DNA of 49,226 nt. Origin: Burkholderia paludis (GTDB lineage Bacteria > Pseudomonadota > Gammaproteobacteria > Burkholderiales > Burkholderiaceae). This document shows positions 23,969 to 31,180 of the stretch, piece after piece. The notes under the pieces are model-generated. The model had not been told where the DNA came from, did not search any database, and saw only the letters and a program-made list of their open reading frames with translations. The position numbers and the translations under genes are program-made. The stretch's first letter is position 1. Every line of letters begins with the position of its first letter. The DNA is taken from contig NZ_JPGL01000075.1 of the NCBI RefSeq assembly GCF_000732615.1, forward strand, positions 1 through 49,226, read 5' to 3'.

Positions 23969-23989
23969 GAGGCCGCTCAAACCGGCCTC
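23969..23989. terminator. Hairpin at the GT2/GT17 convergence
   Basis: GAGGCCG (23969-23975) and CGGCCTC (23983-23989) form a 7-bp stem with a 7-nt loop that contains the GT17 stop codon. Only 18 bases separate the two convergent genes, so the hairpin could serve both. No clear U-run is present. Confidence 0.4.
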
Positions 23990-24822
23990 AGCCATTGCGC
24001 GTAACGTTCGCGGTGCGCGGCCAGATGGGGCGGGAAACGTTCGGCATCTGGCGTTTGCGCAACGTAATGGCTGTTCGGGTTGAGCAGGTCCCGACCCGCA
24101 TGGATCTGTGCGTCGATATACGCGAGATCCTTGTACTCGTCGCGCACGAACTCCTGCTCGGCGATGCTCTCCATCTTGAGCACGATTTTCTCCGGCGACA
24201 GCACCCACGTGAAATGCCAGCCGCCTGGCGTCAGGCGCTGTACTTCGAAGCGCCGGAACCATGCGCGGCGCAGCGAACGCAACGGTCCGGACGATTTGTA
24301 TGAGCGCACCGCGTTGATGTTGCCGAAAAACCGTTCGACCTGATGCATTGTCGTGATCTTGGACCCGGCCCAGATCGCGGGCCGGCCATCGTCCTGCACG
24401 AGCTGATTGTTCAGAAAATAGGCATACGCATGCTGCTGAAAATCACCGCGGCGATAGCGCGGGTCGTATGCGCGAATCGTGGCCGGATACGGAATCTCGT
24501 CGAGGTCCGACACCAGGATCCAGTCGTCAGGCCGTGCGTCGTGCAGCCCGTGGATCAGGTAGTTGCGCTGATAGTTCTCATTCCTCCACGCGCTGCGCGC
24601 GCCCGGCGGGAAATGATCAACCACCAGATAGCGAATCTTGTCGCGGTATTTCGCGAATTTCTCGATGTCGAAATTCAGCGGTTTGGGATTGCCGGTTTGG
24701 GTGTAGACCGCTTCGGAAATCACGAAATAGTCGACGTGGTCCCACAGTGTCTCGAGTCGCAGCTCGAGCAGCATGTCCTCGTTGAAATAGCAGAAGCAGT
24801 CGTAAATCTTTGGGCGGGTCAT
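23977..24822 (-). CDS. Glycosyltransferase family 17 protein (LPS core locus)
   Basis: A 281-residue protein that reads as a GT17 enzyme, the family of eukaryotic bisecting beta-1,4-N-acetylglucosaminyltransferase (MGAT3). Typical features: KIYDCFCYFNEDMLLELRLETLWDHVDYFVISEAVYTQTGNPKPLNF at the N-terminus, NENYQRNYLIHGL, and WILVSDLDEIPYP with a DxDE acid cluster. GGWHFTWVLSPEKIVLKMESIAEQEF lies near the end. The start at 24822 gives the conserved N-terminus, and longer open sequence upstream lies over the neighbouring GT2 gene. Only 2 bases separate it from that gene, so the two form a minus-strand operon. The substrate is unknown. Confidence 0.85.
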   Translation of the reverse strand: MTRPKIYDCFCYFNEDMLLELRLETLWDHVDYFVISEAVYTQTGNPKPLNFDIEKFAKYRDKIRYLVVDHFPPGARSAWRNENYQRNYLIHGLHDARPDDWILVSDLDEIPYPATIRAYDPRYRRGDFQQHAYAYFLNNQLVQDDGRPAIWAGSKITTMHQVERFFGNINAVRSYKSSGPLRSLRRAWFRRFEVQRLTPGGWHFTWVLSPEKIVLKMESIAEQEFVRDEYKDLAYIDAQIHAGRDLLNPNSHYVAQTPDAERFPPHLAAHRERYAQWLRPV

Positions 24823-24824
24823 AT

Positions 24825-25628
24825 TCAGGCTTGCGGGTGATTGCCGCGATCGTCGCCGAGCAACATCATCTTCAGGTAGCGGTAGTACGAGGTCTCGGCA
24901 TTCGAAACGGCCAGGATGAATCCCATCCTGCCGTCGAGGAAGCCCAGCTTGACGACATAGGTGCGGATGAAAGTCCACAGGCCGTGCAGCACCGCGCGGC
25001 GCAAACCTCCCGATTTGCCGCGTGCGACTTTCTGTGCCGCGCCATAACTCGAATAGCTGTCGATCTTGCCGAGCACCTCCGAAAGATCGCGGTACGTGTA
25101 ATGCAGCAGAGGCGTCGCCAGCCGCGCGCAACGGGCGTCGTCGTTGCCGATCACGCGTTCGTGCACGAGATCGTCGGAGAAGCGCGCCCGGCCGCGCACA
25201 AACAGGCGCCGCACATAGTCGGGACTCCAGCCGCTGTGGCGAATCCAGGTTCCGCAGTAATTGGAGCGGCGCGGGAGATCGTAGAGTTCGGCACCCGGCG
25301 ATTCGATGCAAGCCAGGATTTCGTCGCGTAGCTCGGGCGGAACGCGCTCGTCGGCATCGATCGAAAGCACCCATGTGCCGCGGGCCTGGTCCAGCGCGCG
25401 CTGCTTTTGAGCGCCGAAGCCGGGCCAGTCGGTTTCATGAACAATCGCGCCATATTCGCGACAGATGGTTTGCGTGCCGTCGGTGCTGCCGGAGTCGAAC
25501 ACGATGATTTCGTCGACCCAGGGCCGTAGCGATGCGAGACATGCGCCAATATCGCGCGCCTCGTTCTTGGTGATTACGATGGCGGTGAGTGTGGGGGCGG
25601 CTGTGCGGGCGGCGAAACGGTCGCTCAT
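24825..25628 (-). CDS. WaaE/KdtX-like glycosyltransferase family 2
   Basis: A 267-residue GT2 enzyme of the WaaE type, which adds glucose to heptose I of the LPS inner core in enteric relatives. TAIVITKNEARDIGACLASLRPWVDEIIVFDSGSTDGTQTIC opens the domain. Further motifs are DWPGFGAQKQRALDQARGTWVLSIDADERVPPELRDEI, with the DADE acids, and the acceptor-side HERVIG plus LLHYTYRDLSEVLGKIDSYS. All are characteristic of this subfamily. It is first in a minus-strand pair with GT17 and is divergent from the ligase gene. The function is assigned by subfamily resemblance; the linkage is inference. Confidence 0.87.
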   Translation of the reverse strand: MSDRFAARTAAPTLTAIVITKNEARDIGACLASLRPWVDEIIVFDSGSTDGTQTICREYGAIVHETDWPGFGAQKQRALDQARGTWVLSIDADERVPPELRDEILACIESPGAELYDLPRRSNYCGTWIRHSGWSPDYVRRLFVRGRARFSDDLVHERVIGNDDARCARLATPLLHYTYRDLSEVLGKIDSYSSYGAAQKVARGKSGGLRRAVLHGLWTFIRTYVVKLGFLDGRMGFILAVSNAETSYYRYLKMMLLGDDRGNHPQA

Positions 25629-25683
25629 GAGATGTGATGCTCGGGTCGATGCAGGTCTGGCAGGGGGCGGCGAAACTCATGGA

Positions 25684-25692
25684 AGTATAGCA
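25684..25692 (-). promoter_or_regulatory. Extended -10 element for the WaaE-like/GT17 operon
   Basis: On the minus strand TGC-TATACT matches an extended -10 box (5 of 6 in the hexamer). It lies about 56 bases upstream of the start codon at 25628. No good -35 box is present, as expected for extended -10 promoters. Confidence 0.5.
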
Positions 25693-25824
25693 AGCGCGGA
25701 CGTTTGCCATGCCGGCGGCAGCCCGGCTTCGGCGAAGCGCGTGGCGATCCCCGTGCCCGTCAGCGCCCGCGCGGCGCGCGGCACGTCGGGCGCGCCGCGG
25801 CGCTACGTCGCCCCGAAGTCCGTG

Positions 25825-25833
25825 TGCTATTCT
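25825..25833 (+). promoter_or_regulatory. Extended -10 element for the ligase operon
   Basis: TGC-TATTCT on the plus strand is an extended -10 box about 45 bases before the ligase start. The surrounding CCGTGTGCTANTCTNCG recurs upstream of the RcnB-like gene. No strong -35 box is seen. Confidence 0.45.
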
Positions 25834-25877
25834 CCGGCTGATATTTTCATGCAATAACCTTGCGATATCCGAAATCA

Positions 25878-27218
25878 ATGAGCATGTTGTTCGATCGTTT
25901 GCGGCCTGGCGCGTGGTGCCGGAACGGGACGCAGCACGACCTCGCACCCGGTTGCCAGCGGAGCGATCTTGTGGCGGTGCTGGCGGCGGGACTGGGGGTA
26001 GCCGGATATCTCAGCTGGCGTGGCGCGACCAATACCGCGTTATTCATTCTGGTGCTGCTGGCGTTGCTGCACGGCCCTGCATGGGGGGCACAAGCGCGCG
26101 GCCAATGGCGCCGTTTCGCGCCGTTGATGATTGCGCTCGCCGCGCCGATCACGGCGGTCGCGATCGGACAGCTGCTTCGGCACGAATGGGTGCTGAAGGC
26201 GTTTGACGCGCCCATGCGAATGCTGCTCGGGATTCCGGTCCTTCTGTATTTCCATCAGCGGCGCATTGACTTTGCGCGTATCGTCGGCTACGCCGCTCCT
26301 CTCTGCCTGTTCGCGATGCTGATCGAGGTGTGGCTGAATCCGGCTGCCTCCAGGCAGTGGGGCGGGCGCTATGCGACTTATTTCGTCGACACCGATACGT
26401 TCGGTGTTTATGGGCTGGTGCTGACCGGCTTTTGCTTGTTCAGCTTGCGCGTTGCGTCGGGCGGCAGAGGCAGGATGCTGGCGGCGTGGCAGTCGCTCGG
26501 CGTGCTGGTCGGTATCGCGCTGATTATCGGTTCCGGCACTCGCACTGCATGGTATGTGATACCGGTGGTGTTTGCGCTGTGGATGTGGCTGAACCGGCGC
26601 TCCGTCAGATTGTGGTGGCTGCTGGTCTGTGTCGCAGTACTGGCCGCCGTGGTAATTCCTGATCATGAAGTCGCAGTGCGCCTGGCCAGCGGTTATGAAG
26701 AGATTCGCCAGTGGCTCACCGGTACGCAGCGCGACACGTCGGCTGGCCTGCGTCTGACCATGTGGCACATATCGTGGGAACTGTTCAAGCACAGTCCGTG
26801 GAGTGGCTACGGTGACACCGGATATCTCGCGTCTCTGGGCCAGCCGTGGATCACGTCGATCGCGCCGCCATCGCAGGCGATCGCGATCGAGCACGGCCCG
26901 CATAACGAACTGCTGGCGAACTTGCTGCGCTCCGGCGTGGCCGGCGGAGTCGCGGTCCTGTGTCAATTCCTGATTCCGCTCGTGTTCTTCGGGCGGCGGT
27001 GCCATGCCGCCGACGATGGCGTGAAGCGGGCGAGTCAGCTCGGCTTGATTTATATCGTTTGCGTGATGGTGATGAGTGCCGGTTTTGAAATGTTCACGCT
27101 GAAATACACTGCCTCGTTCTATGGCCTGGTGATTGCGTGCCTCGGCGCTCAGGTGCTGGCGAGCGAAGGCGCGGCACGACAGACAGCATCGCGCACGACC
27201 GAGGTGGCACACGGATGA
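25878..27218 (+). CDS. waaL: O-antigen ligase family membrane protein (WaaL-like)
   Basis: A protein of about 446 residues with some ten to twelve hydrophobic segments (for example VLAAGLGVAGYLSW, ALFILVLLALLHG, VLVGIALIIGSG, LWWLLVCVAVLAAVVI). It fits the Wzy_C/WaaL family, which joins undecaprenyl-linked O-antigen to lipid A-core in the periplasm. The large periplasmic loop includes SGYGDTGYL and IEHGPHNELLANLLRSGVAGG, the conserved His region needed by ligases. The start is uncertain: ATG at 25878 or 25884, or TTG at 25860. The stop overlaps the next start as ATGA. The neighbourhood of core transferases and msbA supports ligase over polymerase. Confidence 0.83.
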   Translation: MSMLFDRLRPGAWCRNGTQHDLAPGCQRSDLVAVLAAGLGVAGYLSWRGATNTALFILVLLALLHGPAWGAQARGQWRRFAPLMIALAAPITAVAIGQLLRHEWVLKAFDAPMRMLLGIPVLLYFHQRRIDFARIVGYAAPLCLFAMLIEVWLNPAASRQWGGRYATYFVDTDTFGVYGLVLTGFCLFSLRVASGGRGRMLAAWQSLGVLVGIALIIGSGTRTAWYVIPVVFALWMWLNRRSVRLWWLLVCVAVLAAVVIPDHEVAVRLASGYEEIRQWLTGTQRDTSAGLRLTMWHISWELFKHSPWSGYGDTGYLASLGQPWITSIAPPSQAIAIEHGPHNELLANLLRSGVAGGVAVLCQFLIPLVFFGRRCHAADDGVKRASQLGLIYIVCVMVMSAGFEMFTLKYTASFYGLVIACLGAQVLASEGAARQTASRTTEVAHG

Positions 27219-28222
27219 ACCGATATGCCAAAGTCAAGGTCATTTGCCCTGGGGGCGCGATGACGGCTGGGCCCGAGGCGCTGCATCAGCTCGTCGCCGA
27301 ACTGAACCGGCTCGGCCAGCCGGCGGCGATCGTGTATAGCCCGTTCGACCGGACCTTCGAGACCCCCGAACCGTATCGCAAGTACGCGGCCCCGGTGGAG
27401 GCGTATGCGGACGAGCACGGCGAGCTGATTGTGTTTCCGGAGATCATGCCGACCGACGCGCTGCGCGTGAAGCGCGCCGACGCGGCGATCTGGTGGATGT
27501 CGCTGAACAATTACACGTGCGTGCGGTATGGAAACCCGCTGCGCGATCGCTTCCGCTATTTCAAGGCGTGGATCAAGGGCAAGCGACCGCTGGGTGGAAT
27601 CGGCGCGTTGCGGCATCTGAAGCACTTTGCCCAGAGTCACCATGCGCAGACGTATCTTGCGGCACGCGGCTTTTCGGTGCTGCCGTTGACCGATTCGATT
27701 CCGGTTTACACCGCGCTCGACTATCTGGCGGCGTTGCCGCAGCGGCTAGCGGCCGCGACGCACGACGATGTGATTCTGTACAACCCGAGCAAGGGACGAT
27801 CCGTCACCGAGCGTTTGATGCGCGCCTATCCGCAATGGCAGTTCAAGCCGCTGCGCGGCCTGAACCGGGAGCAGCTTGCCGACGCGTTCTGCGCGGCGAA
27901 GGTCTACATCGATTTTGGACACCATCCGGGCCGGGACCGTCTGCCGCGCGAGGCGGCCGTGCACGGCTGCTGCGTGGTGACGGCCAGGCATGGCTCGGCC
28001 GGCAATCCGGTGGATGTGCCGATTCCGGACAGGTACAAGCTGGACCCGAAGGCGAGCGGGTTCGTCGAGCAGTTCGGCCAGGTCATCGACGCGATTTTCG
28101 GCGATTTTGCGGGCTGCTCCGCCGAATTTGAGCCGTACCGACATATGATCCATCGGGAGGCGGACGTGTTCGAAGCGCAGATCCGGCGCGCGTTCGAGCT
28201 CGGGGGGCCATCCGCCTTATAA
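27215..28222 (+). CDS. Uncharacterised glycosyltransferase-like protein of the LPS locus
   Basis: A 335-residue protein not assigned to a known GT family. It opens KVKVICPGGAMTAGPEALHQLVAELNRLGQPAAIVYSPF, a Rossmann-like strand and helix. Mid-protein DVILYNPSKGRSVTERLMRAYPQWQFKPLRGLNREQLADAF resembles the linker and C-terminal half of GT-B enzymes. The most striking segment is YIDFGHHPGRDRLPREAAVHGCCVVTARHGSAGNPVDVPIP (about residues 230-270), placed where GT-B enzymes bind the sugar nucleotide. Its ATG overlaps the ligase stop (ATGA), implying coupling. A perfect TATAAT, presumably for msbA, overlaps its stop codon. A role in core or O-antigen assembly is inferred from context. Confidence 0.75.
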   Translation: MNRYAKVKVICPGGAMTAGPEALHQLVAELNRLGQPAAIVYSPFDRTFETPEPYRKYAAPVEAYADEHGELIVFPEIMPTDALRVKRADAAIWWMSLNNYTCVRYGNPLRDRFRYFKAWIKGKRPLGGIGALRHLKHFAQSHHAQTYLAARGFSVLPLTDSIPVYTALDYLAALPQRLAAATHDDVILYNPSKGRSVTERLMRAYPQWQFKPLRGLNREQLADAFCAAKVYIDFGHHPGRDRLPREAAVHGCCVVTARHGSAGNPVDVPIPDRYKLDPKASGFVEQFGQVIDAIFGDFAGCSAEFEPYRHMIHREADVFEAQIRRAFELGGPSAL

Positions 28223-28223
28223 T
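28218..28223 (+). promoter_or_regulatory. Candidate msbA -10 box
   Basis: A perfect TATAAT overlaps the stop codon of the upstream gene. It would give a leader of about 45-50 nt for msbA, letting it be transcribed independently of the ligase operon. The -35 region is poor. Confidence 0.45.
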
Positions 28224-28278
28224 TCGCTCCATTCACGGAGCTTCCCGGGCTCTTCGTCATTTGTATCAAAGGATCGTC

Positions 28279-30063
28279 TTGAGCAAGCACCAATCCGGCC
28301 TCAGAAAGCCAGTCGGCGATGGGGACACACAAACCACCGCGGTCGGCAAGCGGCTGTGGGCCTACGTTCGCCCGCTGGCCGGCGTGCTGCTGCTCGGCGT
28401 GCTGGCGATGGCGGTCAGTTCGGCGACAGACGCAGGCATCCCGGCACTCCTCAAGCCGCTCCTCGATCATGGCTTCGGCAGCAACGGCAGCCGCCAGGCC
28501 ATGTGGTTCGTGCCGATCGCCGTGATTGGCCTCGCGTTCGCACGCGGCGCCGCGCAGTACATGTCACAGTATCTGCTGTCGTACGTGTCGAACCGGATCC
28601 TGCTGCAGATGCGTCTCGACATGTTTGCGCGCATGGTCAACACCGGCGCATCGTTTTTTCAGCGCGAAACCGCGAGCACGGTGATCAACGCGATCGTGTT
28701 TGAGGTCAATCAGATCCTCAGCGTGCTGGTGAGCGTGATGGTCACGCTGGTGCGCGATTCGTTGACCGTGATATTTCTGCTCGGCTACCTGTTCTATCTG
28801 AACTGGCGCCTGACGCTGATCATCGCGGTGATCCTTCCAGGCATCGGCTGGCTCGTCAGCAAGATCAATCGTCGTCTGCGCCGGCTCGGCCGCGATCAGC
28901 AGATGCTGACCAACGACCTGTCGTATGTCGTCGAGGAGGCGGTGGCCGGCTATAAGGTGGTTAAGGTGTATAACGGCGAGCCGTACGAAATCTCGCGTTT
29001 CAGCGAAATGGCCAAACGGCTGCGCGGCTATGCAATGCGGCTGTCAGTGGCCGGCGGCCTTGCACAACCCCTGACACAGTTCCTTGCGTCGATCGCGCTC
29101 GCGATCGTGATCACGATCGCTGTCGTGCAATCGAAGCACGATCAAACCACGGTGGGCGGCTTCGTCGCGTTCGTCACGTCGATGCTGCTGATCATTTCGC
29201 CGCTCAAGCATCTGATCGACGTGAACCAGCCGCTGCAGCGCGCGGTGACCGCCGCCGAGCTGATCTTCGGGCTGATCGACGAGCCGGCCGAGCCGCAGGG
29301 CGGCGGCCGGCCGCTCGCGCACGCGCGCGGCGAGATCGAGTTCCGCGGCGTGACGTTCGATTACGGCGCGGCGGAGCGGCCGACGCTCGACCGGATCTCG
29401 TTCAAGGTCGCGCCGGGCGAGATGGTTGCGCTGGCGGGGCCGTCCGGCAGCGGCAAGACGACGCTCGTGAACCTGCTGCCGCGCTTTTTTGATCCGACCG
29501 ACGGTTCCGTCCTGGTCGACGGCGTGCCGATCGCCGACTACGACATTCATGCGCTGCGCAGCCAGATGGCGATGGTGAGTCAGGATGTCGTGCTGTTCAA
29601 CGACACGATTGCCGCCAACGTCGCGTACGGGCAGACGCCCGACCGCGCGCGCGTGCAGGCCGCGCTCGAGGCCGCGAACCTCGCCGATGCGGTTGCCGCG
29701 ATGCCCGACGGGCTCGATACGCTCGTCGGTGGCAACGGGATGCGGCTGTCCGGCGGCCAGCGCCAGCGGCTCGCGATCGCGCGCGCGATCTACAAGGACG
29801 CGCCGATCCTGATTCTCGACGAGGCGACCTCGGCGCTCGATTCGGAATCGGAGCGGCACGTGCAGGCGGCACTCGAGCGGCTGATGGAAGGCCGCACGAC
29901 GCTCGTGATCGCGCACCGGCTGTCGACGATCGAGCGCGCGGACCGCATTCTCGTGCTCGAGGCCGGCAAGATCGCCGAGGAGGGCAGCCACGAAGAACTG
30001 CTGCGCCACGGCGGTCTGTACGCACACCTGCACCGGATCCAGTACCAGCAGCAGACGGCGTAA
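28279..30063 (+). CDS. msbA: Lipid A export ABC transporter MsbA
   Basis: A 594-residue half transporter that flips lipid A-core across the inner membrane. The N-terminal half has about six helices in an ABC exporter membrane domain. The ATPase domain has Walker A GPSGSGKTTLVN (near residue 389), Q-loop VSQDVVLFNDTI, signature LSGGQRQRLAIARA (near 490), Walker B LILDEATSALD and switch IAHRLSTIERAD. The start is taken at TTG 28279 (reads MSKHQSG), preceded by AAAGGA at 6-base spacing; another TTG at 28261 is in frame without such a site. It closes the LPS locus and exports the product that the neighbouring transferases build. Confidence 0.94.
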   Translation: MSKHQSGLRKPVGDGDTQTTAVGKRLWAYVRPLAGVLLLGVLAMAVSSATDAGIPALLKPLLDHGFGSNGSRQAMWFVPIAVIGLAFARGAAQYMSQYLLSYVSNRILLQMRLDMFARMVNTGASFFQRETASTVINAIVFEVNQILSVLVSVMVTLVRDSLTVIFLLGYLFYLNWRLTLIIAVILPGIGWLVSKINRRLRRLGRDQQMLTNDLSYVVEEAVAGYKVVKVYNGEPYEISRFSEMAKRLRGYAMRLSVAGGLAQPLTQFLASIALAIVITIAVVQSKHDQTTVGGFVAFVTSMLLIISPLKHLIDVNQPLQRAVTAAELIFGLIDEPAEPQGGGRPLAHARGEIEFRGVTFDYGAAERPTLDRISFKVAPGEMVALAGPSGSGKTTLVNLLPRFFDPTDGSVLVDGVPIADYDIHALRSQMAMVSQDVVLFNDTIAANVAYGQTPDRARVQAALEAANLADAVAAMPDGLDTLVGGNGMRLSGGQRQRLAIARAIYKDAPILILDEATSALDSESERHVQAALERLMEGRTTLVIAHRLSTIERADRILVLEAGKIAEEGSHEELLRHGGLYAHLHRIQYQQQTA

Positions 30064-30093
30064 TGCGCGGTCACGCGGTTGCGGGATGCCGTG

Positions 30094-30102
30094 TGCTAGT
30101 CT
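30094..30102 (+). promoter_or_regulatory. Extended -10 element for the RcnB-like gene
   Basis: TGC-TAGTCT lies 55 bases before the start codon. The context CCGTGTGCTAGTCTTCG closely matches the element before the ligase gene. No -35 box is seen. Confidence 0.4.
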
Positions 30103-30157
30103 TCGCCGGGTAGTCCGAGTGGTTTCGTTCGACGTGACAACACGGAGGGAAGGCACG

Positions 30158-30508
30158 ATGAAGAAGATGCACGGGATGATGCTGGCCGCCTTGGTCGCGG
30201 CGGGTTTCGCCGCACCGGCCGCGATGGCGCAGGATCATGACAACCACTACGACCAGGGCATGCAGCACGGCCGCGGCCAGATGCGCCACGAGCCGGACGT
30301 GCCGCCGCGCTGGGCCGACCAGCCGCGTCGCGAGTGGCACCGGGGCGACCGGCTGCCGCCCGAGTTCCGCGATCGCCAGTACGTGATCGACGACTGGCGC
30401 GGCTATCACCTGAGCCCGCCGCCGCGCGGCTATCAATGGGTCGGCATCGGCGGCGATCACCTGCTGGTGCAGATCGGTTCCGGCATCGTGCTGCGGATCG
30501 GCGACTGA
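30158..30508 (+). CDS. RcnB-like periplasmic protein
   Basis: A 116-residue exported protein with signal peptide MLAALVAAGFAAPAAMA-QD. The mature N-terminus is rich in His, Asp, Arg and Gln (DHDNHYDQGMQHGRGQMRHE). The C-terminal domain, WHRGDRLPPEFRDRQYVIDDWRGYHLSPPPRGYQWVGIGGDHLLVQIGSGIVLRI, is the RcnB/DUF1236-like fold seen in many proteobacterial periplasmic proteins. E. coli RcnB takes part in nickel/cobalt homeostasis. The His-rich N-terminus would suit metal binding, but that is inference. The start at 30158 follows GGAGGGAAGG. Convergent with the FUSC-type gene. Confidence 0.85.
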   Translation: MKKMHGMMLAALVAAGFAAPAAMAQDHDNHYDQGMQHGRGQMRHEPDVPPRWADQPRREWHRGDRLPPEFRDRQYVIDDWRGYHLSPPPRGYQWVGIGGDHLLVQIGSGIVLRIGD

Positions 30509-30525
30509 CCTTGCCGGTCGCCCCA

Positions 30526-30551
30526 CCCGTATCGCCACGCGGCGATGCGGG
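30526..30551. terminator. Hairpin between the RcnB-like and FUSC genes
   Basis: CCCGTATCGCC (30526-30536) pairs with GGCGATGCGGG (30541-30551), 11 bp with one G-U pair and loop ACGC. It lies between the two convergent stop codons. There is no U-run, so intrinsic termination is uncertain. Confidence 0.4.
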
Positions 30552-30572
30552 CCGGGCGATCGAACCACTGCG

Positions 30573-31142
30573 TCACTTCGCCGCTGCGCGGCGGAACCAG
30601 CGACGCTCGATTCCCGACATCACCCAGCACACGCCCAGCGCGCACACGGTGCCGAGCGTCACCTCGCCGAGCCGCATCAGCGGAATGTCCCACAGCGGGC
30701 CGTTGCCCGGAAACAGCAGCACGATCGTCGCGGTCACGCCGCCGAGCCGTGCCGCACTGCCCACGTTCAGACACCAGCAGCAGACGATCACGACCGCGAC
30801 GGTGATCGCGTACGCGACGAGGCGATCGCCGCCGAGCGCCGCGCCGGCGAAGCCCAGCACGCCGCCGACCATCGCGCCGATGAACTGGTCGCGCGACAGC
30901 GACATCGTGTCCGAATAGTTGTGCTGCGTGACGGCGATCGCGGTGATCGCGGCCCACACGGCCTGCTCGGTGTGCAGCGCGCGCCCGATCGCGTACGCGA
31001 GGCATGCGCCGCACACGGCCTGGAGCGCCATCAGCCCGCCTTGCGCGAGCCGTTCGCTGAATGACAGCCCCTTGAACAGATCGAAGATCGACTGCTGGAT
31101 CTGCTGGCGGGCTTCGTTGAGTGTCCTGATCGTATCCATCAT
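30573..31142 (-). CDS. Small FUSC-type membrane protein
   Basis: A 189-residue membrane protein with about five hydrophobic segments, for example LMALQAVCGACLAYAIG, AVWAAITAIAV, FIGAMVGGVLGFAGAAL, LVAYAITVAVVIVCCWCLNV and LGTVCALGVCWVMSGI. The layout matches a single FUSC_2 (fusaric-acid-resistance/aromatic-acid-exporter) module without the cytoplasmic half of full-length AaeB/FusC pumps. Full pumps export aromatic acids; the role of these short proteins is unknown. Either of two adjacent ATGs (31142, 31139) may start it. It lies 38 bases after the MFS gene in the same orientation. Confidence 0.82.
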   Translation of the reverse strand: MMDTIRTLNEARQQIQQSIFDLFKGLSFSERLAQGGLMALQAVCGACLAYAIGRALHTEQAVWAAITAIAVTQHNYSDTMSLSRDQFIGAMVGGVLGFAGAALGGDRLVAYAITVAVVIVCCWCLNVGSAARLGGVTATIVLLFPGNGPLWDIPLMRLGEVTLGTVCALGVCWVMSGIERRWFRRAAAK

Positions 31143-31180
31143 GCGTTGGCCAAGAAACGGGTAACGGCGGCGTGCCGGCC

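Noticed and set aside
25629..25877. The intergenic region of the LPS locus as a possible JUMPstart/ops element
   Set aside because: No GGCGGTAG core was found on either strand.
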